A stretch of DNA of 64,000 nt from Oscillospiraceae bacterium (lineage in GTDB: Bacteria; Bacillota; Clostridia; Oscillospirales; Oscillospiraceae): the NCBI GenBank assembly GCA_017516925.1, contig JAFXAQ010000033.1:1-64000 (forward strand), written 5' to 3'. Position 1 is the first letter of the stretch, and each line of letters begins with the position of its first letter. This document shows, one piece after another, positions 46,329 through 55,001 of the stretch. The notes below the pieces were generated by a model. It saw only the letters and a list, made by a program, of their open reading frames with translations. It made no database searches and had not been told where the DNA came from. A program made the translations under genes and the position numbers.

Positions 46329-47354
46329 ATGCAACTGAAGACAAAAGAAAAACTGTTATTTTTACTGGGCTTGGCAATCTGCTTTGCTGTGGCGGGCGTG
46401 TCTGTGTTTCTGGAGGAGATAATCCCCGGAGGACTTCTGGGTGCTTCCATCATTGCCCTGTTTATGGGCACCATTATCAATAGCTTTTTTCACCCGGCGT
46501 GGATACAGCCTGCCCTGAAATTCACCTCCAAAAAGGTGCTCAAGGGCGCAATTATCCTGCTGGGCGCGTCGTTGTCCGTAAGCAAGGTTCTGCAGGTGGG
46601 ACAGCAGACCTTTTTTGTGATGCTTTTTACCTTTGCTATGTGCTTTGGCGGCGGCTTTTTTGTGCGGAAGCTTTTTGGCTTGAACTGGAAGCTGAGCAAT
46701 CTGATTTCTGCCGGTACCGGAATTTGCGGCGGCTCTGCCGTAGCTGCCATTGCCCCGGTGATTGATGCCGACGACAAAGATATTGCCTTTGCAATGTCCT
46801 CCACCTTCCTGTTTGATATGGTGATGATTGCCCTGTACCCACTGATGGGTATGGCTTTGGGTATGAATGACACCGCCTATGGCATTTGGGCAGGTACCTC
46901 TGTCAACGATACTGCCAGCGTGGTAGCTTCCGGTTATGCCTTTTCTGAGGCTGCCGGAGACATTGCCACGATGGTCAAGCTGACCCGTACAATTGCCATT
47001 ATCCCCACTGTACTGGTGTTTGCCTGGATTGGCATTCGCAACAAGAAGAAGGAAATGCAGGCTGCCGATAAAGGGAAAAAAGTCAATATTCTGAAAATCG
47101 TGCCTTGGTTCATTGGCGGGTTTTTACTACTGGCAATTGCCAACAGCGTGGGTCTCATTCCTGCGGCTGTGTCCGGTGCTTTGAAGACCATCAGTAAGTT
47201 TTTAATGGTGTCTGCGCTGGCTGCCATTGGACTGAGTACCAGCCTGACCGATTTCAAAAAAGCGGGCCTGAAGCCTATGTTCTACGGAATCACTATCGAT
47301 ACCTTGGTGACTTTAACCGCCCTTGGGGTGATCTGGTGTATGGGTCTGATGTAA
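46329..47354 (+). CDS. YeiH/UPF0324 family permease
   Basis: 341 residues from ATG 46329, AAGGGAG upstream. Ten or so membrane helices with family landmarks GGLLGASIIALFMG, AGTGICGGSAVAAIAPV, and GTSVNDTASVVASG. UPF0324 proteins are annotated as putative sulfate or sulfonate exporters, and the substrate is not proven. It diverges from the XRE-SOR-like regulator, whose target it may be. Confidence 0.92.
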   Translation: MQLKTKEKLLFLLGLAICFAVAGVSVFLEEIIPGGLLGASIIALFMGTIINSFFHPAWIQPALKFTSKKVLKGAIILLGASLSVSKVLQVGQQTFFVMLFTFAMCFGGGFFVRKLFGLNWKLSNLISAGTGICGGSAVAAIAPVIDADDKDIAFAMSSTFLFDMVMIALYPLMGMALGMNDTAYGIWAGTSVNDTASVVASGYAFSEAAGDIATMVKLTRTIAIIPTVLVFAWIGIRNKKKEMQAADKGKKVNILKIVPWFIGGFLLLAIANSVGLIPAAVSGALKTISKFLMVSALAAIGLSTSLTDFKKAGLKPMFYGITIDTLVTLTALGVIWCMGLM

Positions 47355-47358
47355 GGCT

Positions 47359-47976
47359 ATGGACAATTACGGTTTGCAAGTGGACATTGCCAGGAAAATT
47401 TTTCTGCAGTATGACTTGGAACAGCTTGCGTCAAAATTTCATTTGCGTGCAGATGAAAATTACCTCTACCTGACCTACTTAAATACCCCCTGCCGCATTG
47501 ACAGATACACCGGCAGCATCGAACAGCACAAGGAAAACCGGTGGCAGGAATGCCGGGAATACAGCCGGGTGATGACCATTTATGACCTTTTATGCTATCA
47601 TAAGGGGGATGTGCTGCCTGCGCTTTCCGGGCAGTGGTGCACCGTGGGAACCTTCATTGTTGCCGGTATTACGGAGACAGAAACCTACACCAAAAAATTT
47701 GCTGAGAAATTTGACGGGCATCTGCAGGAACTAAAGACAGCCTGCCAAAGCCTCAACGGAGAGCTGCTGGAGCCTATGGCAGGGGCAGCTTTGACCTGCT
47801 GCTTTCCGGTAACCGCTTTCTTTTCGGTGCTGCTGCAATTCTGGGAGGGGGACGAGGAATTCCCCCCAAAGCTATTGCTCCTGTGGGACCGGAACACAGA
47901 CAAGCTTTTGCGTTTTGAGACCACTTTTTACCTGCAGGGAGATTTGCTGGAACAGCTGAGAGAGGCATTTATATGA
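47359..47976 (+). CDS. DUF3786 protein
   Basis: 205 residues matching the DUF3786 layout: LASKFHLRADENYLYLTYLNTPCRIDR, then VMTIYDLLCYHKG and LLLLWDRNTDKLLRFETTFYLQGDLLEQL near the end. The function is unknown; it is found in anaerobic Firmicutes and archaea, often with corrinoid or Fe-S genes. ATGA overlap with the fusion gene downstream. Confidence 0.85.
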   Translation: MDNYGLQVDIARKIFLQYDLEQLASKFHLRADENYLYLTYLNTPCRIDRYTGSIEQHKENRWQECREYSRVMTIYDLLCYHKGDVLPALSGQWCTVGTFIVAGITETETYTKKFAEKFDGHLQELKTACQSLNGELLEPMAGAALTCCFPVTAFFSVLLQFWEGDEEFPPKLLLLWDRNTDKLLRFETTFYLQGDLLEQLREAFI

Positions 47977-49025
47977 AGAATGTAAAAATTACGGCTATCC
48001 GGAAGGCTTGTTATCCGGACCTGATGGAAAAATACGAAAATCCTATAGAGCATAGCTGCGATGTGGAAGAAGGGCAGACCTGGATTTCCTGTGGCGGGGA
48101 ACAGCCCGAGGGCTTTTGCGACAGCGCCTGGGAGAGTATGTCTGCATTTGTTAAGGAGCTGGCTGCCGGCGGCGGAAACTTTTACGACGGCTGGATGAAA
48201 AATCCCAAGTCGGCGATGATTTCCTGCAACGACGGCTTCCGCCCGGTGAGCTTCTATCTGGAGACTTTGGAGGATGATAAGCAGATAGCAGCCTGGAAAG
48301 AGGAAGAAAACATTGCCCACATTCACGGTTGGGATTTTTCCCATATTGAGGGGCGCTTTACGGAGGATACAAATTTTCCCTGGGATTACCGACAGACCAT
48401 CGACGAATATAGAAAGCCGGAGATGAGGCTTTTGGATATTGATACCGGTGGCGGCGAATTTCTGCTGTCTCTGGGTCACCCTTATGAAAATACTGCCGCC
48501 ACGGAAAATTATCCGCCCAACGTACAGCTGTGCAAGAAAACGCTGTTGCCTTTGGGAGTTGATTTTCGTCAGGCTGACGGTAATGGAAAGCTGCCTTTTG
48601 GCGACAGTATGTTTGATTTGGTGATTAACCGGCACGGAGATTTTAACCCCGGGGAGATTTACCGGGTGCTGAAGCCCGGCGGCATTTTTGTAATGCAGCA
48701 GGTAGGCGCGGAAAATGAAAGAGAGCTGATAGAGCTCCTTTGCGGAAAAACAGAACTGCCCTTCCCGGAGCAGTATGCAGATAAGGCGGCGGCAAAATTC
48801 CGGCAGGCAGGTTTTTGTATCCTGCGGCAGGAAGAATGCTTCCGTCCCATCCGGTTCTATGATGTGGGTGCGCTGGTGTGGTTTGCCCGGGTGCTTCCCT
48901 GGGAATTCCCGGACTTCTCCGTGGACACCCACATAGAAAACCTGATGAAAGCGCAAAAACAGCTGGAAGAGAAAGGTTGTCTGGAGGGTAGCACCCATCG
49001 CTTTCTGCTGGTTGCGCAAAAATAA
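47973..49025 (+). CDS. TIGR04076 domain fused to a SAM-dependent methyltransferase
   Basis: 350 residues with no internal stop. Residues 1-95 match TIGR04076 (VKITAIRKACYPDLMEKY, the TWISCGGEQPEGFCDSAWESM segment, NDGFRPVSFYLE), small Cys-containing proteins of unknown role. Residues about 100-350 are a class I methyltransferase: a degenerate motif I (LDIDTGGGEFLLSLG), the acidic loop of motif II/III, and VLKPGGIFVMQQVG. The fusion suggests that the small domain provides substrate or partner binding. Confidence 0.8.
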   Translation: MKNVKITAIRKACYPDLMEKYENPIEHSCDVEEGQTWISCGGEQPEGFCDSAWESMSAFVKELAAGGGNFYDGWMKNPKSAMISCNDGFRPVSFYLETLEDDKQIAAWKEEENIAHIHGWDFSHIEGRFTEDTNFPWDYRQTIDEYRKPEMRLLDIDTGGGEFLLSLGHPYENTAATENYPPNVQLCKKTLLPLGVDFRQADGNGKLPFGDSMFDLVINRHGDFNPGEIYRVLKPGGIFVMQQVGAENERELIELLCGKTELPFPEQYADKAAAKFRQAGFCILRQEECFRPIRFYDVGALVWFARVLPWEFPDFSVDTHIENLMKAQKQLEEKGCLEGSTHRFLLVAQK

Positions 49026-49056
49026 ATGAATATCCCGGCAAACTTAGAAAATATAG

Positions 49057-49085
49057 TTGACATCACGACTTTAGTGTGGTAAACT
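49057..49085 (+). promoter_or_regulatory. Promoter of the dapA-lysA operon
   Basis: TTGACA (49057-49062), 17-base spacer, TAAACT (49080-49085), followed closely by the aptamer. Confidence 0.75.
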
Positions 49086-49093
49086 ACTGGCAG

Positions 49094-49254
49094 TTGATAG
49101 AGGCGCGTCGTATCATCAGTATCCTTGCCCATAGGCTTTCGCAAAAGCTGTGGCACGGAGAAAGGGAGCGTCGCCGAAGGAGACCGAGGCGCAAGGTCTG
49201 CCTGGGCAGGCAGGGAATACCTGTTTGACTGTCGCATATGCGGAGTGCTATCAC
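49094..49254 (+). ncRNA. Lysine riboswitch (L box) aptamer
   Basis: Conserved L-box elements in order: AGAGGCGCG...AGTA (about 49099-49122), GAAAGGGAGCGTCGCCGAAGG in part (GAGAAAGGGA and CGCCGAAGGAGACC), CTGGGCAGG, the GACTGTC core (49228-49234), and GGAGTGCTATC near 49242. The aptamer lies directly upstream of an intrinsic terminator and dapA, so lysine should promote termination and lower dapA-lysA expression. Confidence 0.92.
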
Positions 49255-49306
49255 ATTACAGCAATGCGAACCTTTGTTTTGTCAGGGACTGATTTGTTGT
49301 TTTGGA

Positions 49307-49336
49307 TAGCCGATGCAATGCGTCGGCTATTTTTTG
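49307..49336 (+). terminator. Riboswitch expression platform terminator
   Basis: 10-bp stem (49307-49316 with 49320-49329, one G-T pair) closed by AAT and followed by six T. It ends 22 bases before dapA. Confidence 0.85.
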
Positions 49337-49358
49337 TTATGAAAAGGAGTGCGTGAAA

Positions 49359-50249
49359 ATGAAGAAAGAAAGTATTTTTGTAGGTGCGGCAACTGCAATC
49401 GTTACCCCTATGAATTCGCAGGGTGTGGACTATGAGGCATTTGCTCGGATGCTGAAATGGCAGGTAGATGCCGGCATTGATGCTTTGGTCATCTGCGGCA
49501 CCACTGGCGAAAGCTCCACCTTGACCGATGAGGAGCATCGTGAGGTTTTGCAGTTTGCGTTGGATACCGTAGGCGGTCGTGTTCCGCTGATTGCCGGCAC
49601 CGGCTCTAACGATACGGCCTATGCCATCGACCTGACCAAATTTGCTTGCCAGATCGGCTATGACGGCGTGCTGCTGGTGACACCGTACTACAACAAGACG
49701 ACCCAAAAAGGCTTGATTGCTCACTTTACAGCCATTGCAGATGCATCGACAAAGCCGGTGGTTTTGTACAATGTTCCTTCCCGCACCGGTGTGAATATTG
49801 AGCCTGCTACCTATGTGAAGCTTGCTCAGCACCCTATGATTGCCGCTATCAAAGAAGCTGGCGGAAACATTTCCAAGATTGTGGAAACAGCCGCTTTGGT
49901 CGGGGATCGGCTGGACATTTATTCCGGCAATGACGACCAGATTATTCCTATTCTGGCTTGTGGCGGCAAGGGTGTAATTTCGGTGTTGTCCAACATATTG
50001 CCCGGGGAAACTTCCTTGTTGTGCAAGAAGTTTTTTGCAGGAGATGTTGCCGGTGCTATGGCAATGCAGACCAAGTATCTGCCCTTGATCAATGCACTGT
50101 TCTGCGAGGTCAATCCCATTCCGGCTAAGGCTGCTGCTGCAGCAATGGGCTATGGTGAAAACTATGTCCGCCTGCCTTTGGTGCCTATGGAGCAGGAGCA
50201 TGAGCAAACACTTTTGGCGTGCATGCGTGCTGTGGGAGTGAATGTGTAA
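49359..50249 (+). CDS. dapA: 4-hydroxy-tetrahydrodipicolinate synthase
   Basis: 296 residues from ATG 49359, AAAGGAG upstream. TIM barrel with GTTGESSTL, the Tyr of the YNVPSRTG segment and the Schiff-base Lys in AAIKEAGGNI. It condenses pyruvate with aspartate semialdehyde, the first step of the diaminopimelate/lysine branch, supplying peptidoglycan and lysine. Regulated by the riboswitch upstream and co-transcribed with lysA. Confidence 0.97.
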   Translation: MKKESIFVGAATAIVTPMNSQGVDYEAFARMLKWQVDAGIDALVICGTTGESSTLTDEEHREVLQFALDTVGGRVPLIAGTGSNDTAYAIDLTKFACQIGYDGVLLVTPYYNKTTQKGLIAHFTAIADASTKPVVLYNVPSRTGVNIEPATYVKLAQHPMIAAIKEAGGNISKIVETAALVGDRLDIYSGNDDQIIPILACGGKGVISVLSNILPGETSLLCKKFFAGDVAGAMAMQTKYLPLINALFCEVNPIPAKAAAAAMGYGENYVRLPLVPMEQEHEQTLLACMRAVGVNV

Positions 50250-50286
50250 CCTGCCCTGCTTACTTATCAAAAGGAAAGAGAATGAA

Positions 50287-51582
50287 ATGATATACGATAA
50301 CCTTTCTATCAGCCCGGAAGGTCACTTGGTCTTCGCAGGCTACGATACAATGGAACTGGCAAAGCGGTACGGCACTGCGCTGTATGTAATGGACGAAAAC
50401 CGCATCCGTCAGCGTTGCCGGGAATACAAAGAGGCAATGACCGCATTTCTGCCGGTCGGTTCCCGTCCGCTGTATGCCAGCAAAGCTTTGAGTATCAAGC
50501 GTATTTATCAGATTATGGACGAAGAAAATATCGGCGTAGATGTGGTTTCTCCCGGTGAGCTGTATACTGCTGTCAAGGCAGGCTTTCCTATGGAAAATGC
50601 TTATTTTCACGGCAGCAGCAAGACGGATGCCGATATTTGTTTTGCGATGGAGCACGGCATTGGCTTCTTCGTTTGCGATAATGCAGATGAATTGGATGCC
50701 ATTGACCGGGAAGCTGCCCGGCAGGGGATCTGTCAGAAGATTTTGCTGCGCCTTGCTCCCGGCATTGACCCCCATACCCACGAAAAGATCAACACCGGCA
50801 GAGTAGACTCCAAATTCGGCGTCGCCATCGAAACCGGACAGGCAGCCCAACTGGTGGGGGAAGCCCTTAGAAAGAAAAATGTTGATTTGTACGGATATCA
50901 CTGCCACGTTGGTTCGCAGTTGTTTGACGAAGCGCTGTTCTGTGATTCTGCCACCAATATGCTTACCTTTGTGGCAGATATGCAGAAGCAGTACGGTCAT
51001 TGCGCCAAGGTCGTCAATCTGGGCGGCGGAATGGGAGTGCCTTACACTGCCCAGCAAAGCAAGGTGGATTATGCCGGAAATATTCAAAAAATCGGTGCGC
51101 ATATTGCCCAGCTGTGTCAAGCCTTACAGATTATGCCGCCGGCGATTTTGCTGGAGCCGGGTCGCAGCATCGTTGCGGATTCCGGTATCACGCTGTACAC
51201 GGTGACCGGCATAAAGGAGATACCCGGATTTAAGAATTTTGTGGGTGTTGATGGCGGCATGACGGATAACCCCCGTTACACGTTGTACCAGGCGCCTTAT
51301 ACCGTGTATAATGCAGGCAAGATGCAAGTGCAAGCGGATTTCGTTTGTTCCATTTCCGGTCGTTGCTGCGAAAGCGGCGACTTGATTCAGGAAAATGTGG
51401 TATTGGCCCGTCCTGTTCGTGGTGATATTTTGGCAGTGCTCACCACCGGCGCATATAACTATTCTATGGCATCCAATTACAACCGGGTGCCCAGACCTCC
51501 GGTGGTGATGATCGGTGAAAACGGTCCATATATTGCCGTCCGCCGGGAAACCTATGAAGACCTTTTGCTTTGCGACCAATAA
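50287..51582 (+). CDS. lysA: Diaminopimelate decarboxylase
   Basis: 431 residues from ATG 50287. PLP-binding Lys in YASKAL near residue 60; also GVDVVSPGEL, the HCHVGSQ and GGGMGVPY motifs of the fold III domain and the C-terminal CCESGDL active site. It makes lysine from meso-diaminopimelate, the last step of the pathway. It is 37 bases after dapA and shares the riboswitch; a terminator follows. Confidence 0.97.
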   Translation: MIYDNLSISPEGHLVFAGYDTMELAKRYGTALYVMDENRIRQRCREYKEAMTAFLPVGSRPLYASKALSIKRIYQIMDEENIGVDVVSPGELYTAVKAGFPMENAYFHGSSKTDADICFAMEHGIGFFVCDNADELDAIDREAARQGICQKILLRLAPGIDPHTHEKINTGRVDSKFGVAIETGQAAQLVGEALRKKNVDLYGYHCHVGSQLFDEALFCDSATNMLTFVADMQKQYGHCAKVVNLGGGMGVPYTAQQSKVDYAGNIQKIGAHIAQLCQALQIMPPAILLEPGRSIVADSGITLYTVTGIKEIPGFKNFVGVDGGMTDNPRYTLYQAPYTVYNAGKMQVQADFVCSISGRCCESGDLIQENVVLARPVRGDILAVLTTGAYNYSMASNYNRVPRPPVVMIGENGPYIAVRRETYEDLLLCDQ

Positions 51583-51586
51583 AAAC

Positions 51587-51615
51587 GTTCCGGTGAGCTT
51601 CACCGGAACTTTTTA
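51587..51615 (+). terminator. dapA-lysA operon terminator
   Basis: 10-bp perfect stem (51587-51596 with 51600-51609), three-base loop, then TTTTT. Confidence 0.9.
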
Positions 51616-51619
51616 ATAT

Positions 51620-52147
51620 TTATAGAGATAACAAGTTTCCCCGTGGGGCTGGATGATACCGACAGCTTGCCAGAAAAGCATCGGCTTCCTTACGATTACG
51701 AAATACAAATTGCGCTTTATCCGCATATTCGTTTAATAGCTGAAGAACCTGAGGTCTGCTTTGAGCGTTGTAGTTTTTGACAAATTCGATAAATTCTTCG
51801 TCCTCTTTGTCAGGCTCCACCCAAGGGATATCACTGCGGGGCTTGCCTTTTCTCTGTCGGATACCCTCCAGACAAAGCTCCACAGGATAGTCCAGGAATA
51901 TGACAGTGTCGCAAGCTTGCATCCGAAGCTCCAGAGTGGAGCTGTAGTTGCCATCGATGATCCATTTATCTTTCCGGAGCACATCAGACAATCTTTCCAG
52001 AAAGACGGACTTTTCCACGGTGGTCTGATCTGCGTTCCAATACAGCATATCCAGATGAAACAGAGGGAGGCTTGTTGCCCTGTGCAGGGCTTTGGAAAAG
52101 GTACTTTTGCCGCTTCCCGGACAACCGATCACAATGATTTTTTCCAT
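51620..52147 (-). CDS. Adenylate-kinase-like P-loop NTPase
   Basis: 175 residues. P-loop GCPGSGKST at 8-16, DGNYSSTL, FLDYP (Walker B-like) and RQRKGKPRSD lid region match the small DNA-topology-modulation (FlaR-like) and shikimate-kinase-like group. It probably phosphorylates a small molecule or nucleotide; the substrate is unknown. Lone gene divergent from the VIT1-type transporter. Confidence 0.85.
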   Translation of the reverse strand: MEKIIVIGCPGSGKSTFSKALHRATSLPLFHLDMLYWNADQTTVEKSVFLERLSDVLRKDKWIIDGNYSSTLELRMQACDTVIFLDYPVELCLEGIRQRKGKPRSDIPWVEPDKEDEEFIEFVKNYNAQSRPQVLQLLNEYADKAQFVFRNRKEADAFLASCRYHPAPRGNLLSL

Positions 52148-52203
52148 CAGAACCCACCCCTCTTTTGTGCATTTTCTTCATTATACAATACAGCGCACAT
52201 CGG

Positions 52204-52232
52204 TTGCAAGGGCGAATTTTGTATGCTATAAT
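52204..52232 (+). promoter_or_regulatory. Promoter of the VIT1-type transporter gene
   Basis: TTGCAA (52204-52209), 17-base spacer, TATAAT (52227-52232), then GGAGGAT before ATG 52258. Confidence 0.75.
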
Positions 52233-52257
52233 AAAGAAAAAACCGGAGGATACGACT

Positions 52258-53139
52258 ATGGAAGTGAAATTATCCAGACTTGCAATGGCGACCGTTCGTA
52301 AGATGCAGCAAAGCGAGCTGACAGAAAGCGTGATCTACGAGAAGATCGCGTCCTTTGCAAAAGGGGAAGAAAATAAGCAGACGCTTCTGCGCCTTTCCCG
52401 GGAGGAAAAGGCGCACTGCCTGATCTGGCAAAAATATACCGGTCAGGATTTAAAACCCCAAAAGGGGAAAGTGCTGTTTTATACGTTGATTGCGAGAGTT
52501 TTTGGTTTCACCTTTGCGGTGAAGCTGATGGAACGTGGCGAAGAGCAAGCCCAGGACACCTATGAACAGCTGGCCAAAGAGGTGCCGGAAAGCCTGTCTA
52601 TTCGCAGTCAGGAGGAGGAACACGAGCAGGCGCTTTTGGGAATGCTGGACGAGGAACGGCTGCAGTATGTGGGCAGTATGGTGTTGGGATTAAACGATGC
52701 CCTGGTGGAACTGACCGGCTCTTTGGCAGGGTTTGCATTTGCTCTGCAGAATACCCGGCTGATTGCATTGTCCGGTTTGATCGTGGGTATCAGTGCCACA
52801 TTCTCGATGGCTTCCAGCGAATTTCTTGCAGCCCGCAGCGAAGGCAGAACAGATGCGCTAAAATCCTGCTCTTATACCGGCATTGCCTATTTGCTGACCG
52901 TGATTGCCCTGATCGCACCGTATCTGCTGTTCCCAACGCATATGTATGTTGCGGCGCTGATTTGTATGCTGGCGGTGGTGATTTTGATCATTGCGGGCTT
53001 TACATACTATACCAGCGTGGCGCAGGATCAACCCTTCCGCGGACGTTTCTGGGAGATGGCGCTGATCAGTGTGGGTGTTGCTGTGGTGTCCTTTGTGGTG
53101 GGCATTCTGGCAAAGAAGTTTTTGGGCGTAGACCTGTAA
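52258..53139 (+). CDS. VIT1/CCC1-family metal transporter with ferritin-like N-domain
   Basis: 293 residues from ATG 52258. Residues 1-140 form a ferritin-like domain with Glu/His pairs (EEKAHC, EEEHEQALLG) that could bind iron. From residue 145 the VIT1 core starts (LGLNDALVELTGSLAGFAFAL, then SMASSEFLAARSEG), with five helices. It should export or sequester Fe2+ or Mn2+. Fits iron handling in an organism rich in Fe-S proteins. Confidence 0.92.
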   Translation: MEVKLSRLAMATVRKMQQSELTESVIYEKIASFAKGEENKQTLLRLSREEKAHCLIWQKYTGQDLKPQKGKVLFYTLIARVFGFTFAVKLMERGEEQAQDTYEQLAKEVPESLSIRSQEEEHEQALLGMLDEERLQYVGSMVLGLNDALVELTGSLAGFAFALQNTRLIALSGLIVGISATFSMASSEFLAARSEGRTDALKSCSYTGIAYLLTVIALIAPYLLFPTHMYVAALICMLAVVILIIAGFTYYTSVAQDQPFRGRFWEMALISVGVAVVSFVVGILAKKFLGVDL

Positions 53140-53151
53140 CGGGGTGCGTAT

Positions 53152-53817
53152 ATGAAACTGTTTGGTGAGGCTTTGGCGAAATTTACCTGTGGCTTGCTTT
53201 TGGTTGGGCTTTTGATTTTTTGTCCGGCAGGTACATTTGCCTATACACGTGGTTGGCTGCTGATAGGTTTGCTGTTTGGACCGATGCTGGTCGCTGGGTT
53301 TGTGATGCTGGCAAAGACCCCGGAACTTTTGAAAAAACGGCTGGATGTCAAAGAAAAGCAGGGAACACAGAAGGGTGTAGTTGCATTTTCGGGGCTGATG
53401 TTTGTTGCCGGCTTTGTGGTTGCTGGTCTGGATTACCGGTTCGGCTGGTCGAGAATGCCTTTCCCCGTAACAATGGTTGCCGCGGTGCTGTTTTTGCTTG
53501 CCTATGCGCTGTACGCTGAGGTTATGCGTGAAAACGCTTACCTGAGCCGTACGGTTAAGGTGGAGAACGGGCAGACTGTGGTTGACACCGGTTTGTACGG
53601 CATTGTCCGCCACCCTATGTATGCGGTGACGATTCTTCTGTTTCTGATGGTCCCCATTGTACTCGGCTCCTGGTATGCGCTGATTGTTTTTGTGTTCTAC
53701 CCGGCAATTATCATTGTCCGCCTGAAGGACGAAGAAGATCTGCTGACCCGGGAGCTTCCCGGTTATGCGGAATACAAGAAGAAGGTCAAATACAGGCTCT
53801 TCCCATTTCTTTGGTGA
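53152..53817 (+). CDS. Isoprenylcysteine/phospholipid methyltransferase-like membrane protein
   Basis: 221 residues, four to five helices. The ICMT/PEMT-type SAM site is visible near the C-terminus: GLYGIVRHPMYA and later EEDLLTRELPGYAEYKKKVKYRLFP. It would methylate a lipid or small thiol at the membrane. 12 bases after the VIT1-type gene and probably co-transcribed. Confidence 0.9.
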   Translation: MKLFGEALAKFTCGLLLVGLLIFCPAGTFAYTRGWLLIGLLFGPMLVAGFVMLAKTPELLKKRLDVKEKQGTQKGVVAFSGLMFVAGFVVAGLDYRFGWSRMPFPVTMVAAVLFLLAYALYAEVMRENAYLSRTVKVENGQTVVDTGLYGIVRHPMYAVTILLFLMVPIVLGSWYALIVFVFYPAIIIVRLKDEEDLLTRELPGYAEYKKKVKYRLFPFLW

Positions 53818-53850
53818 TGAGGAAATCAGCGGAATCGTTCCTCAAAATGC

Positions 53851-53888
53851 AAAACACCCCCGGAATCGCAATTCCGGGGGTGTTTTTT
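53851..53888. terminator. Terminator between convergent genes
   Basis: 16-bp perfect stem (53851-53866 with 53871-53886), CGCA loop, then T. A-run on the other side allows bidirectional use. Confidence 0.88.
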
Positions 53889-53905
53889 GCTATCGGTTCT
53901 GTCGT

Positions 53906-54193
53906 TTAGTTCTGGGGAGATGTGGAGGGAAGGTTGCTCAGGTTGTTGTTTTCGCTGCCGTCTGGGATGGATTTGAGGTATTCGGTGTCGCCCCGGTGGG
54001 CAATGCCCACACCGGCAATTTGTCCCTGCTTTGCCATATTCACCGCCTGTTGCTTTTCCACAACGGTGTTGTCAGACAGCTGATACCCGGTGATTCTGCC
54101 ACTCTCTTTTACAAGCCCAACAATGCGCTTGGCATTAGTATTTGCCTGGGGGATTTGGTCCAGCGTCTGCTTTACAAGCTCGTGTCCGTCCAT
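53906..54193 (-). CDS. DUF3892 protein
   Basis: 95 residues from ATG 54193, AAAGGAG upstream; the longer frame is unlikely. DUF3892 features: AKRIVGLVKESGRITGYQLSDNT and VEKQQAVNMAKQGQIAGVGIAHRGDTEYLKSIPDG. Function unknown. It ends with a low-complexity Asn/Ser tail. Confidence 0.85.
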   Translation of the reverse strand: MDGHELVKQTLDQIPQANTNAKRIVGLVKESGRITGYQLSDNTVVEKQQAVNMAKQGQIAGVGIAHRGDTEYLKSIPDGSENNNLSNLPSTSPQN

Positions 54194-54283
54194 AAAATCA
54201 CTCCTTTGGGTATATTGTGCGCAAGCCAAAGGAGAATATGCAAAGGGCAAGAAGTAACGCTTATTGCACGCTACGACCCGATG

Positions 54284-54484
54284 TTATTTTTTATCCGTTC
54301 TGCCCAGAAGGTAGTCTGTTGTTGTTTTGTAAAAATCTGCAAGCTTGATCAAAACCGCAGTGGGGATATCATTCTCCCCGGTCTCATATTTGGAATAACC
54401 GGTTTGCGACATACCTAACATCTGTGCAACCTGCTTCTGTGTTAAATCCTGATCTTCACGCAAATCCCGGATACGATTATACAT
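54284..54484 (-). CDS. Small XRE-family regulator
   Basis: 66 residues, nearly only a helix-turn-helix: RIRDLREDQDLTQKQVAQML, then MSQTGYSKYETGENDIP, ending TTDYLLGRTDKK. Similar to immunity-type or autoregulatory repressors. It diverges from the 54577 gene across a shared palindromic operator and is likely its own repressor. Confidence 0.92.
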   Translation of the reverse strand: MYNRIRDLREDQDLTQKQVAQMLGMSQTGYSKYETGENDIPTAVLIKLADFYKTTTDYLLGRTDKK

Positions 54485-54510
54485 AATATCACCTCAAGAT
54501 GTATTTTATC

Positions 54511-54557
54511 TTAACCTGAAACAGATTGTTGACATTTAACCTGAAACAGGTTAAAAT
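54511..54557. promoter_or_regulatory. Divergent operator-promoter of the XRE locus
   Basis: TTAACCTGAAACAG occurs at 54511-54524 and 54536-54549; the second is part of a 19-base palindrome TTAACCTG-AAA-CAGGTTAA (54536-54554). It fills the spacer of a + strand promoter: TTGACA (54529-54534), 17 bases, TAAAAT (54552-54557). Binding of the XRE protein there should repress the 54577 gene. Confidence 0.78.
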
Positions 54558-54576
54558 AAATGTGAGGTGATATCTG

Positions 54577-54852
54577 TTGAACAAAAATACGTGTCAATCC
54601 TGCATACATTATCGGCAACACTATACCTTTGACCGCCGTAAGATATTTCGTGTATATTGTGGCCATTGCACAATGGGAAAGGTAAAAAGTAAGCGTCCGG
54701 ATGCGGCAGCCTGTGATCAGTATTCTCTTGCAAAACCCCATGAAGAGGTTTTTGTAACAAAAGAATACCTCAGTAAGGAGTTGTTACAATATTTACTAAA
54801 TCTGGAGCTGTGTCCGGCGATTGAAAACAGTTTGGAAATGCCTAAGGAATAG
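54577..54852 (+). CDS. Cys-rich small protein controlled by the XRE operator
   Basis: 91 residues from TTG 54577; GTGAGGTGA precedes the start at good distance. CQSCIHY and YCGHCTMG, with a third C near residue 46, form a likely zinc site. Function unknown; the shared operator links it to the XRE gene. Confidence 0.72.
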   Translation: MNKNTCQSCIHYRQHYTFDRRKIFRVYCGHCTMGKVKSKRPDAAACDQYSLAKPHEEVFVTKEYLSKELLQYLLNLELCPAIENSLEMPKE

Positions 54853-54857
54853 GTTTA

Positions 54858-54927
54858 CCTTGCGAAGCAAATTTAACTCGCCGAAGGCAAATATAGCTAA
54901 AAAAGCACGCCGAAGCGTGCTTTTTTG
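54858..54927 (+). repeat. Right-arm hairpin repeat with terminator
   Basis: TTGCGAAGCAA, ATTTAACT, CGCCGAAGGC and AAATATAGCT units, then a 12-bp terminator stem AAAAAAGCACGC with GCGTGCTTTTTT (54899-54926). The units match those at 55115-55170. The terminator ends the 54577 transcript. Confidence 0.7.
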
Positions 54928-55001
54928 TGTAAGAACTATAAAAAAGATTTTTTCGATGAGTTTGCGTATGACTTCGAACTCTCGCGGAGTAGTCAGTTTT
55001 T

